Part shown: in pieces, positions 23,672 to 32,003 of the stretch
How positions within the stretch are numbered: position 1 is the stretch's first letter
How the letters are laid out: each line of letters begins with the position of its first letter
Assembly (NCBI RefSeq): GCF_005889725.1
Contig: NZ_VCKX01000102.1
Coordinates: 1 to 38,267, forward strand
Reading direction: 5' to 3'
Length of the DNA: 38,267 nucleotides
Source of the DNA: Nonomuraea zeae
GTDB taxonomy: Bacteria; Actinomycetota; Actinomycetes; Streptosporangiales; Streptosporangiaceae
Notes under the pieces: generated by a model
The model's input: the letters and a program-made list of their open reading frames with translations, nothing else
Told to the model about the DNA's origin: nothing
Database searches by the model: none
Program-made: the position numbers and the translations under genes

Positions 23672-24820
23672 ATGAGCCGAGACCCGGGAACACCCCGGTT
23701 GCTCCGCCGGCTGAACGATCGTGCGGCACTCGAACTTCTCCTCGGGGACGGTCCTCTCACCCGTGCCGAGCTCGGCGAGCGAACCGGGCTCTCCAAGGTA
23801 ACCGCAGGTCAGCTGCTGGCTCGCCTTGAGGAGCGGGGGCTGGTGGAGGTCGCGGGGGAGCGCGCAGGGGGCAGGGGCCCGCACGCCGCGCTGTACGCAG
23901 TGGTTCCGTCGAGCGCGTACGTCGCCGGGCTCGAAGTCCTGCCCGACAGCCTCAAGGTCGGTGTGGCGGACATCACAGGCCGCATCGTGGTCGAGATCAC
24001 CCTCAACCCGTCAGACAGCCGTGATCCGGTCAAGGCAGTACACGCGGCGCTGCGGCGTGCCTGCGACACGGCGAACATCAGCCTGTCGCGGCTGCGGGCC
24101 TTCGTCATCGGCACCCGAGGCGTGGTCGACCCGGCCTGCGGGGACGTGCGCTGGTCGTACGACCTGCCGGACTGGCACATCGGCGTGCTGGCCAGCCTGC
24201 GGGAGACGCTCGGCACCTCGGTGACCATCGAGAACGACGTCAACCTGGTCGCGCTCGCCGAGCACAGGTACGGCGCGGCGATCGGCCACGAGGACTTCGT
24301 GGTGATCTGGGCGGGCGTCGGCCAGGGCCTCGGCGTCATGCTGGGCGGCAAGCTGCACCGGGGCATCACCGGGGGCGCGGGCGAGATCGGCTGGCTGCCG
24401 GTCCCGGGCGAGCCACTGCCCGCCGACGTCTCGCAGCCGCAGTCGGGCTCCTTCCAGCGCCTGGTGGGCCACGACGCGCTGCGCGGCCTGGCCGAGGCGC
24501 ACGGCGTGCTCGGCAACACCGTGCCCGACCTCGTGCGCGGGGGCCACGAGGGCTATCTGGACGCGGTGGCGAGCCGGCTGGCCGTGGGGGCGGCGGCCGT
24601 GACCGTGGTCCTCGACCCCGGGCTGATCGTGCTCAGCGGCGACGTCGGCAGGGCGGGGGGCGAGCGGCTGGCCGCCAAGGTCCAGGAGGCGGTGGCCCGG
24701 GTGTGCCCGAGCCGGCCCACGGTGGTCACGACCAGGGTGGCGGGCAACCCGGTGCTGCGTGGCGCGCTCGTGGCGGCTCTCGATCAGGCCCGGGAGCAGG
24801 TCTTCTCCGACACTGTGTGA
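23672..24820 (+). CDS. ROK-family transcriptional regulator, copy 2
   Basis: A 382-residue paralogue of the regulator at 17652. The winged helix (about 10-60, LTRAELGERTGLSKVTAGQL) is followed by a ROK domain with TIENDVNLVALAEHRYGAA and GLGVMLGGKLHRGITGGAGE. As in copy 1 there is no D-x-G-x-T kinase motif and no C-x-C-G-x2-G-C zinc motif (GEIGWLPVPGEPLP instead). The ATG at 23672 has AGAGGGGG about seven bases upstream. It diverges from the sugar-binding protein gene across a 136-base region with nested inverted repeats, so it is the likely local regulator of that operon, with the imported sugar or its phosphate as signal. The dipeptidase gene starts 12 bases after its stop. Confidence 0.9.
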   Translation: MSRDPGTPRLLRRLNDRAALELLLGDGPLTRAELGERTGLSKVTAGQLLARLEERGLVEVAGERAGGRGPHAALYAVVPSSAYVAGLEVLPDSLKVGVADITGRIVVEITLNPSDSRDPVKAVHAALRRACDTANISLSRLRAFVIGTRGVVDPACGDVRWSYDLPDWHIGVLASLRETLGTSVTIENDVNLVALAEHRYGAAIGHEDFVVIWAGVGQGLGVMLGGKLHRGITGGAGEIGWLPVPGEPLPADVSQPQSGSFQRLVGHDALRGLAEAHGVLGNTVPDLVRGGHEGYLDAVASRLAVGAAAVTVVLDPGLIVLSGDVGRAGGERLAAKVQEAVARVCPSRPTVVTTRVAGNPVLRGALVAALDQAREQVFSDTV

Positions 24821-24832
24821 GAATTTCTGCCC

Positions 24833-25495
24833 ATGTGGCAGTCCCCGAACGATGTCGTGCTCATCTCGGATCCCCGGGTGACCGGGATCCCGGTGCAGGA
24901 GAGTGGTGAGCCGCTGACCGACGTGCGCGGGCGGTTGCGCGTGGACACGCGGCTGGCCGACGACGCGGGCGCGTACGCGCATCTGCGCTCCGGCCTGCTC
25001 GATCGCCTGGAGCGCGCGGAGCGCCGGTTGCCCGACGGATACCACCTGCTGATCGTCGAGGGCTATCGTCCGATCGCGACGCAGCGCCGGATCTTCGACG
25101 CGTACCGGGCCGGGCTCCACACCACCTTTCCTGAAATGTCGCCCGACGAGTCCTATGTTGCGGCCAGTCGCTACGTGTCGCCGGTCGAGGTCGCCCCCCA
25201 TACCGCCGGCGCCGCCGTGGACCTGACTCTGTGCGACCCCGACGGCGTCGAATACGACATGGGCACCCAGGTCAACGACAACCCCGAGCAGAGCGACGGC
25301 GCCTGCTACACCGCCGCCCCCGGGATCTCCGGCGACGCCCGCGCCCACCGCAAGCTGCTCGCCTCGGTCCTGGAGCCCGCCGGCCTGGTCAACTACCCCA
25401 CCGAGTGGTGGCACTGGTCCTACGGCGACCGCTACTGGGCCATGGCCACGCAATCACCCAACGCCCGGTACGGACCTGTCGCCTTCCCGGCTTGA
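24833..25495 (+). CDS. D-alanyl-D-alanine dipeptidase (VanX/DdpX family)
   Basis: A 220-residue zinc peptidase of family M15D. Motifs are IVEGYRPIATQRRIF (conserved Arg after E-G-Y), APHTAGAAVDLTL (zinc-binding His and Asp of H-x6-D) and TEWWHWSYGDRYW (catalytic Glu and third zinc ligand His). It splits D-Ala-D-Ala. No signal peptide is seen, so it is cytoplasmic, like VanX. There is no vanA/vanH/vanS/vanR nearby, so this does not look like a vancomycin-resistance cluster; reuse of wall-derived dipeptide is more likely. It lies 12 bases after ROK gene 2 and is probably cotranscribed, which links a sugar regulator to wall-peptide breakdown. No clear ribosome site is visible before the ATG. Confidence 0.9.
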   Translation: MWQSPNDVVLISDPRVTGIPVQESGEPLTDVRGRLRVDTRLADDAGAYAHLRSGLLDRLERAERRLPDGYHLLIVEGYRPIATQRRIFDAYRAGLHTTFPEMSPDESYVAASRYVSPVEVAPHTAGAAVDLTLCDPDGVEYDMGTQVNDNPEQSDGACYTAAPGISGDARAHRKLLASVLEPAGLVNYPTEWWHWSYGDRYWAMATQSPNARYGPVAFPA

Positions 25496-25584
25496 CAACC
25501 GCTTGCCGGACGGGTTTTCCACCGGGTGCGGCCCGGGCACAACCTTCGTACGGAGACTCTTGGACTCCCCAGCGAGGTGTGTGC

Positions 25585-26670
25585 ATGGTTCCGTTGATCG
25601 GGATCGAAGAGGAATACCTCGTCGTCGATCCCCGCACCCGCCACGTGGCTCCCCGAGCGGCCGAAGTCCTGGCCGCGGCGACGGACGTGCTGGACGTGGT
25701 GCATGAAATCACCCGATTCCAGGTGGAGGCTCGCACGCCGCCCTCCGCCGACCTCAGCGAGCTGGGCTCGCAACTGCGCGCCGCGCGAAAGGAGGTTGCG
25801 GACGCCGCCCGCTCGTGCGGGCTGGCCGTCGTCGCCAGCGGCATCCCCGTGCTCGGGAACGTCGTGCCGCCGCCGCTCACCGACGACGATCGCTACCAGC
25901 AGGGCAGCGAGCTCTACCGCGCGCTGCAGGACGAGATCAGCATCTGCGCCCTGCACGTGCACGTGGACGTGCCCGACGAGGAGCACGCCGTCTATGTCGG
26001 CAACCACCTGCGCCCCTGGCTGCCCACGCTGATCGCGCTGGCCGCCAACTCGCCGTTCTTCGTGGGGCGCGACACCGGCTACGCGTCCTGGCGGGTGATC
26101 AGCTGGGGTCGCTGGCCGGTGTCGGGAGCGCCCCCGTACTTCCCGTCGTTCGGCGCGTACGAGCTGGCGCTGCGCGCGCTGACGGAGTCGGGCGTGCTGC
26201 TGGATCCCAAGACCGTCTACTGGGACGCCCGGCCGTCGCCCAGTCTGCCCACCGTGGAGATCAGGGTGGCCGACGTGCCGCTCGACGTGAGCGACAGCCT
26301 CACCCTGATCGGGCTCATCCGCGGGCTGGTCGTGACCGCGCTGGCCGCCGTGCGCGGCGGCGACCGGGGGCTGCCCGTCCCGTCGGAGGTGCTGCGGGCC
26401 GCCTACTGGCGGGCGGCCCGCGACGGGCTGCAGGGCGACAGCCTCGACGTGCGGCACGGCACGCTCGTGCCGGCGGCGGTGATGGCCGGCCGCCTCCTGG
26501 AGCACGTACGCCCGGCGCTGGCCGAGGCCGGCGACCTGACGTTCATCCAGGAAGGGCTGGACCGGCTGCTGCGCTCAGGCTCGGGAGCCATGCGCCAGCG
26601 CCGGGTCCACGCGCGCGAGAACGACCTGGCGGAGGTGGTCGACGACCTTATTGAGGCCACCGTCGCCTGA
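25585..26670 (+). CDS. YbdK-type glutamate-cysteine ligase homologue (carboxylate-amine ligase)
   Basis: A 361-residue member of the GCS2 family with the N-terminal I-G-I-E-E-E-Y-L-V-V motif that binds metal-ATP, ICALHVHVDVPDEE in the middle, and P-T-V-E-I-R-V-A-D-V near residue 220. E. coli YbdK weakly joins glutamate to cysteine; most actinobacterial members have no proven substrate. The organism is expected to use mycothiol, so glutathione synthesis is not implied. The ATG at 25585 is preceded by GAGGTG five bases upstream. TTGACA (25493-25498) overlaps the end of the dipeptidase gene and may be a -35, but no matching -10 was found. It ends 12 bases from the convergent TSUP gene. Confidence 0.85.
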   Translation: MVPLIGIEEEYLVVDPRTRHVAPRAAEVLAAATDVLDVVHEITRFQVEARTPPSADLSELGSQLRAARKEVADAARSCGLAVVASGIPVLGNVVPPPLTDDDRYQQGSELYRALQDEISICALHVHVDVPDEEHAVYVGNHLRPWLPTLIALAANSPFFVGRDTGYASWRVISWGRWPVSGAPPYFPSFGAYELALRALTESGVLLDPKTVYWDARPSPSLPTVEIRVADVPLDVSDSLTLIGLIRGLVVTALAAVRGGDRGLPVPSEVLRAAYWRAARDGLQGDSLDVRHGTLVPAAVMAGRLLEHVRPALAEAGDLTFIQEGLDRLLRSGSGAMRQRRVHARENDLAEVVDDLIEATVA

Positions 26671-26682
26671 CGCGCCCGCGCG

Positions 26683-27429
26683 TCAGTGCAGGGCCAGCGC
26701 CACCGCCACGCCCAGTCCGAACGCGACGACCACGCCGCGCAGGACCTTCGCCGACATCAGTCGGGCCAGCCGGGTGCCGAGGAAGCCGCCCAGCAGGCTG
26801 GCCGGTGCGACCACCGCCACCGCCTGCCACTGCACGGAGCCGAACAGCGAGAAGGCCACCACGGACACCGTGCTGATGACCAGCGCCAATATGGCCCGGA
26901 CCGCGTTGACGCGATGCAGGCTGTCGTGCAGGAACATGCCGAGCACGGTCAGCAGCAGCACGCCCATGCCGCCGTTGAAGTAGGCGCCGTAACAGCCGCC
27001 GAGGAAGACCCCGGCGTACACGAGCCGGCTCGGCTCCTCGCCCTCCTCGCCGCCGAACAGCTTGCGCAGCCACGGCTGGGCCAGCAGCGCCAGGCTGGCG
27101 AAGGCCACCAGCCACGGCACCAGCGACTCGAAGAACCGGCCCGGCGTCAGCAGCAGCAGCGCGCTGCCCGCGCAGGCGCCCAGCACGGCCGTGATCGACA
27201 GCGCCGTCGCCCGGCGCCGCTGGCCGCGCAGCTCCGCCCGGTAGCCGAGCACGCCGCCGAGATAGCCGGGCCACAGCGCCACCGCGTTCGTCACGGAGGC
27301 GGTCAGGCTCGGATAGCCCAGCGCCAGCAGGGCGGGGAAGGAGATGAGCGTGCCGCCGCCGGCCAGGGCGTTCACCACCCCGGCCAGCAGACCGGCGCCG
27401 ACCAGGAAAAGCAGGTCGGCGGGGCTCAT
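26683..27429 (-). CDS. TSUP/TauE-SafE family membrane transporter
   Basis: A 248-residue polytopic protein with about eight hydrophobic segments and the two-fold TSUP repeat pattern: L-L-A-G-V-V-N-A-L-A-G-G-G-T-L-I-S-F-P near the N-terminus and GCYGAYFNGGMGVLLLTVLG in the second half. TSUP members export sulfite, sulfoacetate and other small sulfur or carbon anions, or import some. Its ATG overlaps the gamma-glutamyltransferase stop (ATGA), so it is translated with it as the last gene of the peptide-uptake operon. A role in removing a sulfur-containing end product of peptide breakdown is inferred from this position only. Confidence 0.85.
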   Translation of the reverse strand: MSPADLLFLVGAGLLAGVVNALAGGGTLISFPALLALGYPSLTASVTNAVALWPGYLGGVLGYRAELRGQRRRATALSITAVLGACAGSALLLLTPGRFFESLVPWLVAFASLALLAQPWLRKLFGGEEGEEPSRLVYAGVFLGGCYGAYFNGGMGVLLLTVLGMFLHDSLHRVNAVRAILALVISTVSVVAFSLFGSVQWQAVAVVAPASLLGGFLGTRLARLMSAKVLRGVVVAFGLGVAVALALH

Positions 27430-29219
27430 CGGCCGGCGGCGTAGCCCTGAGCGCCACGCGGGTTGGCGGCGGCCTTGAGGAAGGCGCCGTCACGGGCCAC
27501 CGCGCTCAGCCTGCCGAGCGACCAGGGCCCCTGCTCCTCGACCTCGTGCCCACGCCGGCGCAGCTCGGCCAGCACGCCCGCGTCCACGCGGTTCTCGGCG
27601 TGCAGGACGCCGGGGCGCGAGCCGCGCGGGAAGAACGAGCTGGGGAAGTGCTCGGAGTGGAACATGGGGGCGTCCACGGCCTCCTGGAGGTTCAGCTTGC
27701 CGTGGACCACGGACAGGAAGAAGTTGAGGCTCCACTGGTCCTGCTGGTCGCCGCCCGGGGTGCCGAACGCCAGCCACGGCCGGCCGTCCCTGAGCGCGAA
27801 CGAGGGGGACAGCGTGGTGCGGGGGCGCGTCCCCGGCCGCAGCGAGGCCGGCAGGCCGTCCTGCAGCCAGAACATCTGCGCCCGCGTGCCGAGGCAGAAG
27901 CCCAGCTCGGGGATGGTGGGCGAGCTCTGCAGCCAGCCGCCGCTGGGGGTGGCGGAGACCATGTTGCCGAAGCGGTCCACGACGTCGACGTGGCAGGTGT
28001 CGCCCTTGACCGCGCCGTTGCGGGCCACCGTCGGCTCGCCGACGCCCTGCGGCGAGCGCGCTCCCGAGATGCCGGGCGCGTTGCTCGCGGTGCCGGGCTC
28101 GGGGAAGTCGGGCAGCCTGGGCGCCCGGCCGCCGGGGGCGCCGGGCCGCAGCTCCAGGCTCGCCTCGGCGCCGATCAGCCGGCGCCGCTCCACGTTGTAC
28201 GCCTCGCTCAGCAGGCCGGACATGGGGACGTCGGTGTCGCCGTACCAGGCTTCCCGGTCGGCGAAGGCCAGCTTGGCGGCCTCCGTCACTGCGTGCACGT
28301 AGTCCGCGCTCAGGTGCCCCATCGCGTCCAGGTCGAAGCCGGACAGCAACGCGAGCTGCTGCAGGAACACCGGACCCTGGCCCCACGCGCCCGTCTTGCA
28401 CACGGTGTGCCCGTGGTAGTCGTAGGTCAGGGGCTCCTCGACGGTGGCCGACCAGCCGGCCAGGTCGTCGCCGGTCAGCAGGCCGCCGTGCACCTCGCCG
28501 GAGCTGTCACGCCAGGCCGTCTTGGCACTGAACTCGGCCACGGCCTGCGCGACGAAGCCCTCGTACCACGCCTTGCGGGCGGCTTCGAGCTGGCCTTCGC
28601 GCGTGCTCGAAGCCGCGGTGGCCTCCGCGACCAGCCGCCGGTAGGTGGCGGCCAGCACCGGGTTGGCCAGCTTCGATCCGGGCGCGGGAACGTTCCCACC
28701 AGGCAGCCACGTCGCCGCCGACGTGGGCCAGTCATCGTTGAACAATCCTTCGACCGACTCGATCGTGGCCGCGATCCGGTCCAGCACGGGCACCCCGTGC
28801 TCGGCGTAGTGGATCGCGGGCGCGAGCACGTCGGCCAGCGACCAGGTGCCCCAGCGCTCCAGCATGAGCATCCACCCGCCGAACGCGCCCGGCACGGTCG
28901 CCGCGAGCAGCCCGGTGCCGGGCACGACGTCAAGGCCGAGCTCGGTGTAGCGCTCGATGGTGGCCGCCGCCGGGGCCACACCCTGACCGCACACCACCGA
29001 CACCTTCTGGTCGGCCTCGCTCCACAGCAGGATCGGCACCTCGCCGCCGGGGCCGTTCAGATGCGGCTCGGCGATCTGCAACACGAACCCGGCGGCCACC
29101 GCCGCATCGAAGGCGTTGCCGCCGCGTTCGAGTACGCCCATCCCGGTGGCCGAGGCCAGCCAGTGCGTGCTGGCGACCATGCCGAAGTCGCCCGTCAGCT
29201 CGGGCCTGGTGGTGAACAA
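27426..29219 (-). CDS. Gamma-glutamyltransferase-family Ntn hydrolase
   Basis: A 597-residue enzyme that should self-cleave before Thr408 in KGDTCHVDVVDRFGNMVS, making that Thr the N-terminal nucleophile of the small subunit. N-A-F-D-A-A-V-A-A near residue 37 and SGGWLQSSPTIPELGF of the lid/GG loop region fit the family; length is usual. No signal peptide is present, so it is cytoplasmic, unlike periplasmic E. coli GGT. The start is a TTG at 29219, chosen because GAAGGAG (29225-29231) stands five bases before it and the next ATG (Met17) has no such site. It overlaps the TSUP gene and follows the peptide-transporter ATPase by 14 bases, so imported gamma-glutamyl peptides are the likely substrates. 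Confidence 0.88.
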   Translation of the reverse strand: MFTTRPELTGDFGMVASTHWLASATGMGVLERGGNAFDAAVAAGFVLQIAEPHLNGPGGEVPILLWSEADQKVSVVCGQGVAPAAATIERYTELGLDVVPGTGLLAATVPGAFGGWMLMLERWGTWSLADVLAPAIHYAEHGVPVLDRIAATIESVEGLFNDDWPTSAATWLPGGNVPAPGSKLANPVLAATYRRLVAEATAASSTREGQLEAARKAWYEGFVAQAVAEFSAKTAWRDSSGEVHGGLLTGDDLAGWSATVEEPLTYDYHGHTVCKTGAWGQGPVFLQQLALLSGFDLDAMGHLSADYVHAVTEAAKLAFADREAWYGDTDVPMSGLLSEAYNVERRRLIGAEASLELRPGAPGGRAPRLPDFPEPGTASNAPGISGARSPQGVGEPTVARNGAVKGDTCHVDVVDRFGNMVSATPSGGWLQSSPTIPELGFCLGTRAQMFWLQDGLPASLRPGTRPRTTLSPSFALRDGRPWLAFGTPGGDQQDQWSLNFFLSVVHGKLNLQEAVDAPMFHSEHFPSSFFPRGSRPGVLHAENRVDAGVLAELRRRGHEVEEQGPWSLGRLSAVARDGAFLKAAANPRGAQGYAAGR

Positions 29220-29233
29220 AATCTCTCCTTCGA

Positions 29234-30199
29234 TCAATGTGCGGCCGCGTCGGGGACGCGGTCCGCCGTTACCAGGTGGCAGGCGGCCGGATGGCCGCCG
29301 CCACGTGGATCGTGCAAAGAGGGCTCGTCGGTCCGGCAGGCGTCGTACGCCAGCGGGCAGCGCGTGTGGAAGCGGCACCCGGCAGGCGGATCGACCGGGC
29401 TCGGCACGTCACCGCCGAGCACGATCCTGCGCCGCTCGCGCTGCCTGACCGGATCGGCCACCGGGGCCGCCGACAGCAGGGCCTGCGTGTACGGGTGCCG
29501 CGGCCCGGCGAAGATCTCGGCCGTCGGACCCGACTCCACGATCCGGCCGAGGTACATGACGGCGATCCGGTCGGCCAGGAACTCCACGACGGACAGGTCG
29601 TGCGTGATGAACAGGCACGAGAAGCCCATGTCCCGCTGCAGGTCGGTGATCAGGTTGAGCACCGACGCCTGCACGGACACGTCGAGCGCCGACACCGGCT
29701 CGTCGGCCACGACCAGCTTGGGCTCCAGGATCAGCGCCCTGGCCAGCCCCACCCGCTGCCGCTGCCCGCCGGACAGCTCGTGCGGGTAACGCTTGCCCAT
29801 CTCCTGGCGCAGCCCGACCTTCTCCAGCATGGCGGCCACCCGCCGCGCCGTCTCGCGCCGGTCGCTGACCTTGTGCCGCAGCAGCGGCTCGCCCACGATC
29901 TGCTCGATCGTGAAGCGCGGGTTGAGCGAGGAGTAGGGGTCCTGGAAGACCATGTGGACGTCCCTGCGCAGCGGGCGCATGGCCCGGCGCGACAGGTGGG
30001 TGATGTCCTTGCCGCCCAGCTCGATCGCGCCCGAGGTGGGCTCGGTCAGGCGCAGCACGCACTTGCCGACGGTGGACTTGCCGCTGCCCGACTCGCCGAC
30101 CAGGCCGAGCACCTCGCCCTGGCCGATCTCCAGCGACAGGCCGTCCACGGCGCGTACCGGGCCGTAGTGCTTGACCAGGTTGTCGATCCGCAGGATCAC
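29234..30199 (-). CDS. Oligopeptide ABC transporter ATPase, DppF/OppF type
   Basis: A 321-residue ATP-binding protein with Walker A GESGSGKS (35-42), Q-loop VFQDPYSSLNPR, signature ELSGGQRQRV (141-150) and Walker B LVVADEPVSALD (163-174). The Cys-rich oligo_HPY tail (C-x6-C-x6-C near residue 275-290) is typical of peptide/nickel transporter ATPases. The GTG start overlaps the DppD stop (GTGA) and follows GGAGG by six bases. It forms a heterodimer with the next protein to drive import through the two permeases. Confidence 0.92.
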   Translation of the reverse strand: MILRIDNLVKHYGPVRAVDGLSLEIGQGEVLGLVGESGSGKSTVGKCVLRLTEPTSGAIELGGKDITHLSRRAMRPLRRDVHMVFQDPYSSLNPRFTIEQIVGEPLLRHKVSDRRETARRVAAMLEKVGLRQEMGKRYPHELSGGQRQRVGLARALILEPKLVVADEPVSALDVSVQASVLNLITDLQRDMGFSCLFITHDLSVVEFLADRIAVMYLGRIVESGPTAEIFAGPRHPYTQALLSAAPVADPVRQRERRRIVLGGDVPSPVDPPAGCRFHTRCPLAYDACRTDEPSLHDPRGGGHPAACHLVTADRVPDAAAH

Positions 30200-31161
30200 G
30201 ACTGACCTCCAGGGTGGAAGCAGGCCGCCAGGTGGTCCGCGGCCTGGCGTTCGAGCTTGGGCCTGGACAGCCGGCAGTCCGCCTGGGCGTGCGGGCAGCG
30301 GTCCTGGAAGGCGCACTCGTCCGGGTCCGACAGCGGTGAGGGCACCATGCCGGGGATCTCGGCCAGGCGGCCGTTCACGGCGGCCGAGGGCAGGGCCTTC
30401 ATCAGGCCCAGCGTGTACGGGTGGCGCGGGTTGGCGAACAGCTCGGCCACCGGGGCCTGCTCGACGGCGCGGCCGGCGTACATGACCACGGCGCGGTCGG
30501 CGATGTCGGCCACCACGCCCAGGTCGTGCGTGATCAGGATGACCGCGGTGCCGAGCCGGTCGCGCAGGTCGCGGAACACGTCCAGCACGCCCGCCTGGAT
30601 CGTCACGTCGAGCGCCGTGGTGGGCTCGTCGGCGATGAGCACCCGGGGCGAGCAGGCCACCGCGATCGCGATCATCACGCGCTGCCGCATGCCGCCCGAG
30701 AGCTGGTGCGGGTACTCCTTCATGCGGCGGGCCGGCGCCGGGATGCCGACCAGCTCCAGCAGCTCGACGGCCCGCTTGGCGGCCGCCTGGCGGGACAGGC
30801 GCTCGTGCCTGCGCAGCACCTCGGCGATCTGGTACCCGACGGTGAACGACGGGTTCAGCGAGGTCATCGGCTCCTGGAAGACGACCGAGACCGTCTTGCC
30901 GCGCACCTTCCGCATCTCCTGCTCGGGCAGCGTGGTGAGCTCGCGGCCGTCCAGCTTGATCGAGCCGGACAGCTGCGTGGTGCCGGGCGGCAGCAGCCTG
31001 GGCACCGACATCGCGGTGACCGACTTGCCGCAGCCGGACTCCCCGCACAGCGCGAGGATCTCGCCCTCGTCCAGGGTGAGCGAGATGTCCCTGACCGCCT
31101 GGACGAGGCCGTCCTCGGTCTTGAAACCGACGCGCAGATCGGTGATCTCCAGCAGGCTCAT
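30196..31161 (-). CDS. Oligopeptide ABC transporter ATPase, DppD/OppD type
   Basis: A 321-residue ATP-binding partner with Walker A GESGCGKS (40-47), Q-loop VFQEPMTSLNPS, signature QLSGGMRQRV (153-162), Walker B RVLIADEPTTALD (173-185) and switch His in LITHDLGVV. The C-terminal tail includes the oligo_HPY cysteines (CAFQDRC). It starts with a few bases overlapping the end of the permease gene upstream (31158-31161) and overlaps the DppF-type gene downstream, so the transporter genes are translationally chained. Confidence 0.92.
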   Translation of the reverse strand: MSLLEITDLRVGFKTEDGLVQAVRDISLTLDEGEILALCGESGCGKSVTAMSVPRLLPPGTTQLSGSIKLDGRELTTLPEQEMRKVRGKTVSVVFQEPMTSLNPSFTVGYQIAEVLRRHERLSRQAAAKRAVELLELVGIPAPARRMKEYPHQLSGGMRQRVMIAIAVACSPRVLIADEPTTALDVTIQAGVLDVFRDLRDRLGTAVILITHDLGVVADIADRAVVMYAGRAVEQAPVAELFANPRHPYTLGLMKALPSAAVNGRLAEIPGMVPSPLSDPDECAFQDRCPHAQADCRLSRPKLERQAADHLAACFHPGGQS

Positions 31162-32003
31162 CGCGCGCTCCTCGGATCCAGTACGTCACGCAGCCCGTCG
31201 CCGAGCAGGTTGAAGCCCAGCGTGGCCAGCGCGATCATCAGGCCGGGCCAGATGGCCAGCCAGGGCGCGTCGCTCAGGTACTGCTGCGCGGTCGTCAGCA
31301 TCACACCCCATGACGGGGTGGGCGGCTGCACGCCGAGACCCAGGAACGACAGCGTGGACTCGCCGATGATGGCCGCCGGGATCGCGACCGTGGCCTGCAC
31401 GATGAGCGGGCTGAGGCAGTTCGGCAGCACGTACCGGAAGATGATGTGCCCGTCGCCCGCGCCGTCGGCGATGGCCGCGGCCACGTAGTCCATCTCCCTG
31501 ACCGCCAGCACCTCGCCCCGGGTGATCCGGATGATGGCGGGGAGCTGGGAGAAGCCCAGCGCCAGCACGACGCCCTTGAGCGAGGGTCCGATGATCGCCG
31601 CCAGGCCCACCGCGAACACCAGGAACGGGAAGGCCAGCGTCACGTCCACCAGCCGCATCACGATCGGGTCCAGCCAGCGCCGGTAGAAGCCGGCGACCAG
31701 GCCGATCGGGATGCCGATGACCATCGCCAGCAGCGTGGACAGCACGCCCGCCTGGAGCGAGACCTGGGCGCCGTGCGCGATCCTGGCCAGGGCGTCCCTG
31801 CCCAGGTCGTCGGTGCCCATGGGGTGCGCGCCCGACGGGGGAGCGAGCGTGGCCATGTAGTCCTGCGCCGCCGGGTCGCCCGTCACGAGCGGCCCGGCCA
31901 GCGCCAGCAGCACGAACGCGACCACCAGCACGAGGCCGGCCATCGCCATCGGCCGCCGCCGGAAGCGCCGCCACATTCTGGTACGTCTCATTACCTCAGT
32001 CAT
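31158..32003 (-). CDS. Oligopeptide ABC transporter permease, DppC/OppC type
   Basis: A 281-residue permease with a basic N-terminus, the OppC_N segment (about 20-42) and five further hydrophobic segments. G-A-H-P-M-G-T-D-D-L-G-R-D near residue 60 is the diagnostic DppC/OppC motif, and the BPD_transp_1 domain with EMDYVAAAIADGAGDGHI as EAA-like loop follows. It pairs with the DppB-type permease, whose gene it overlaps by eight bases. Confidence 0.92.
   Translation of the reverse strand: MTEVMRRTRMWRRFRRRPMAMAGLVLVVAFVLLALAGPLVTGDPAAQDYMATLAPPSGAHPMGTDDLGRDALARIAHGAQVSLQAGVLSTLLAMVIGIPIGLVAGFYRRWLDPIVMRLVDVTLAFPFLVFAVGLAAIIGPSLKGVVLALGFSQLPAIIRITRGEVLAVREMDYVAAAIADGAGDGHIIFRYVLPNCLSPLIVQATVAIPAAIIGESTLSFLGLGVQPPTPSWGVMLTTAQQYLSDAPWLAIWPGLMIALATLGFNLLGDGLRDVLDPRSAR

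Noticed and set aside
24833..25495. Dipeptidase gene as evidence of a vancomycin-resistance cluster
   Set aside because: No ligase, dehydrogenase or two-component genes of the van type are present in the window.
25493..25498. TTGACA at the end of the dipeptidase gene as a promoter for the ligase gene
   Set aside because: No acceptable -10 lies 16-19 bases downstream, so it is not listed as a promoter.
27546..29789. Plus-strand frame (747 codons) opposite the gamma-glutamyltransferase gene
   Set aside because: Antisense composition artefact; the minus strand holds a full GGT family protein with its nucleophile motif.
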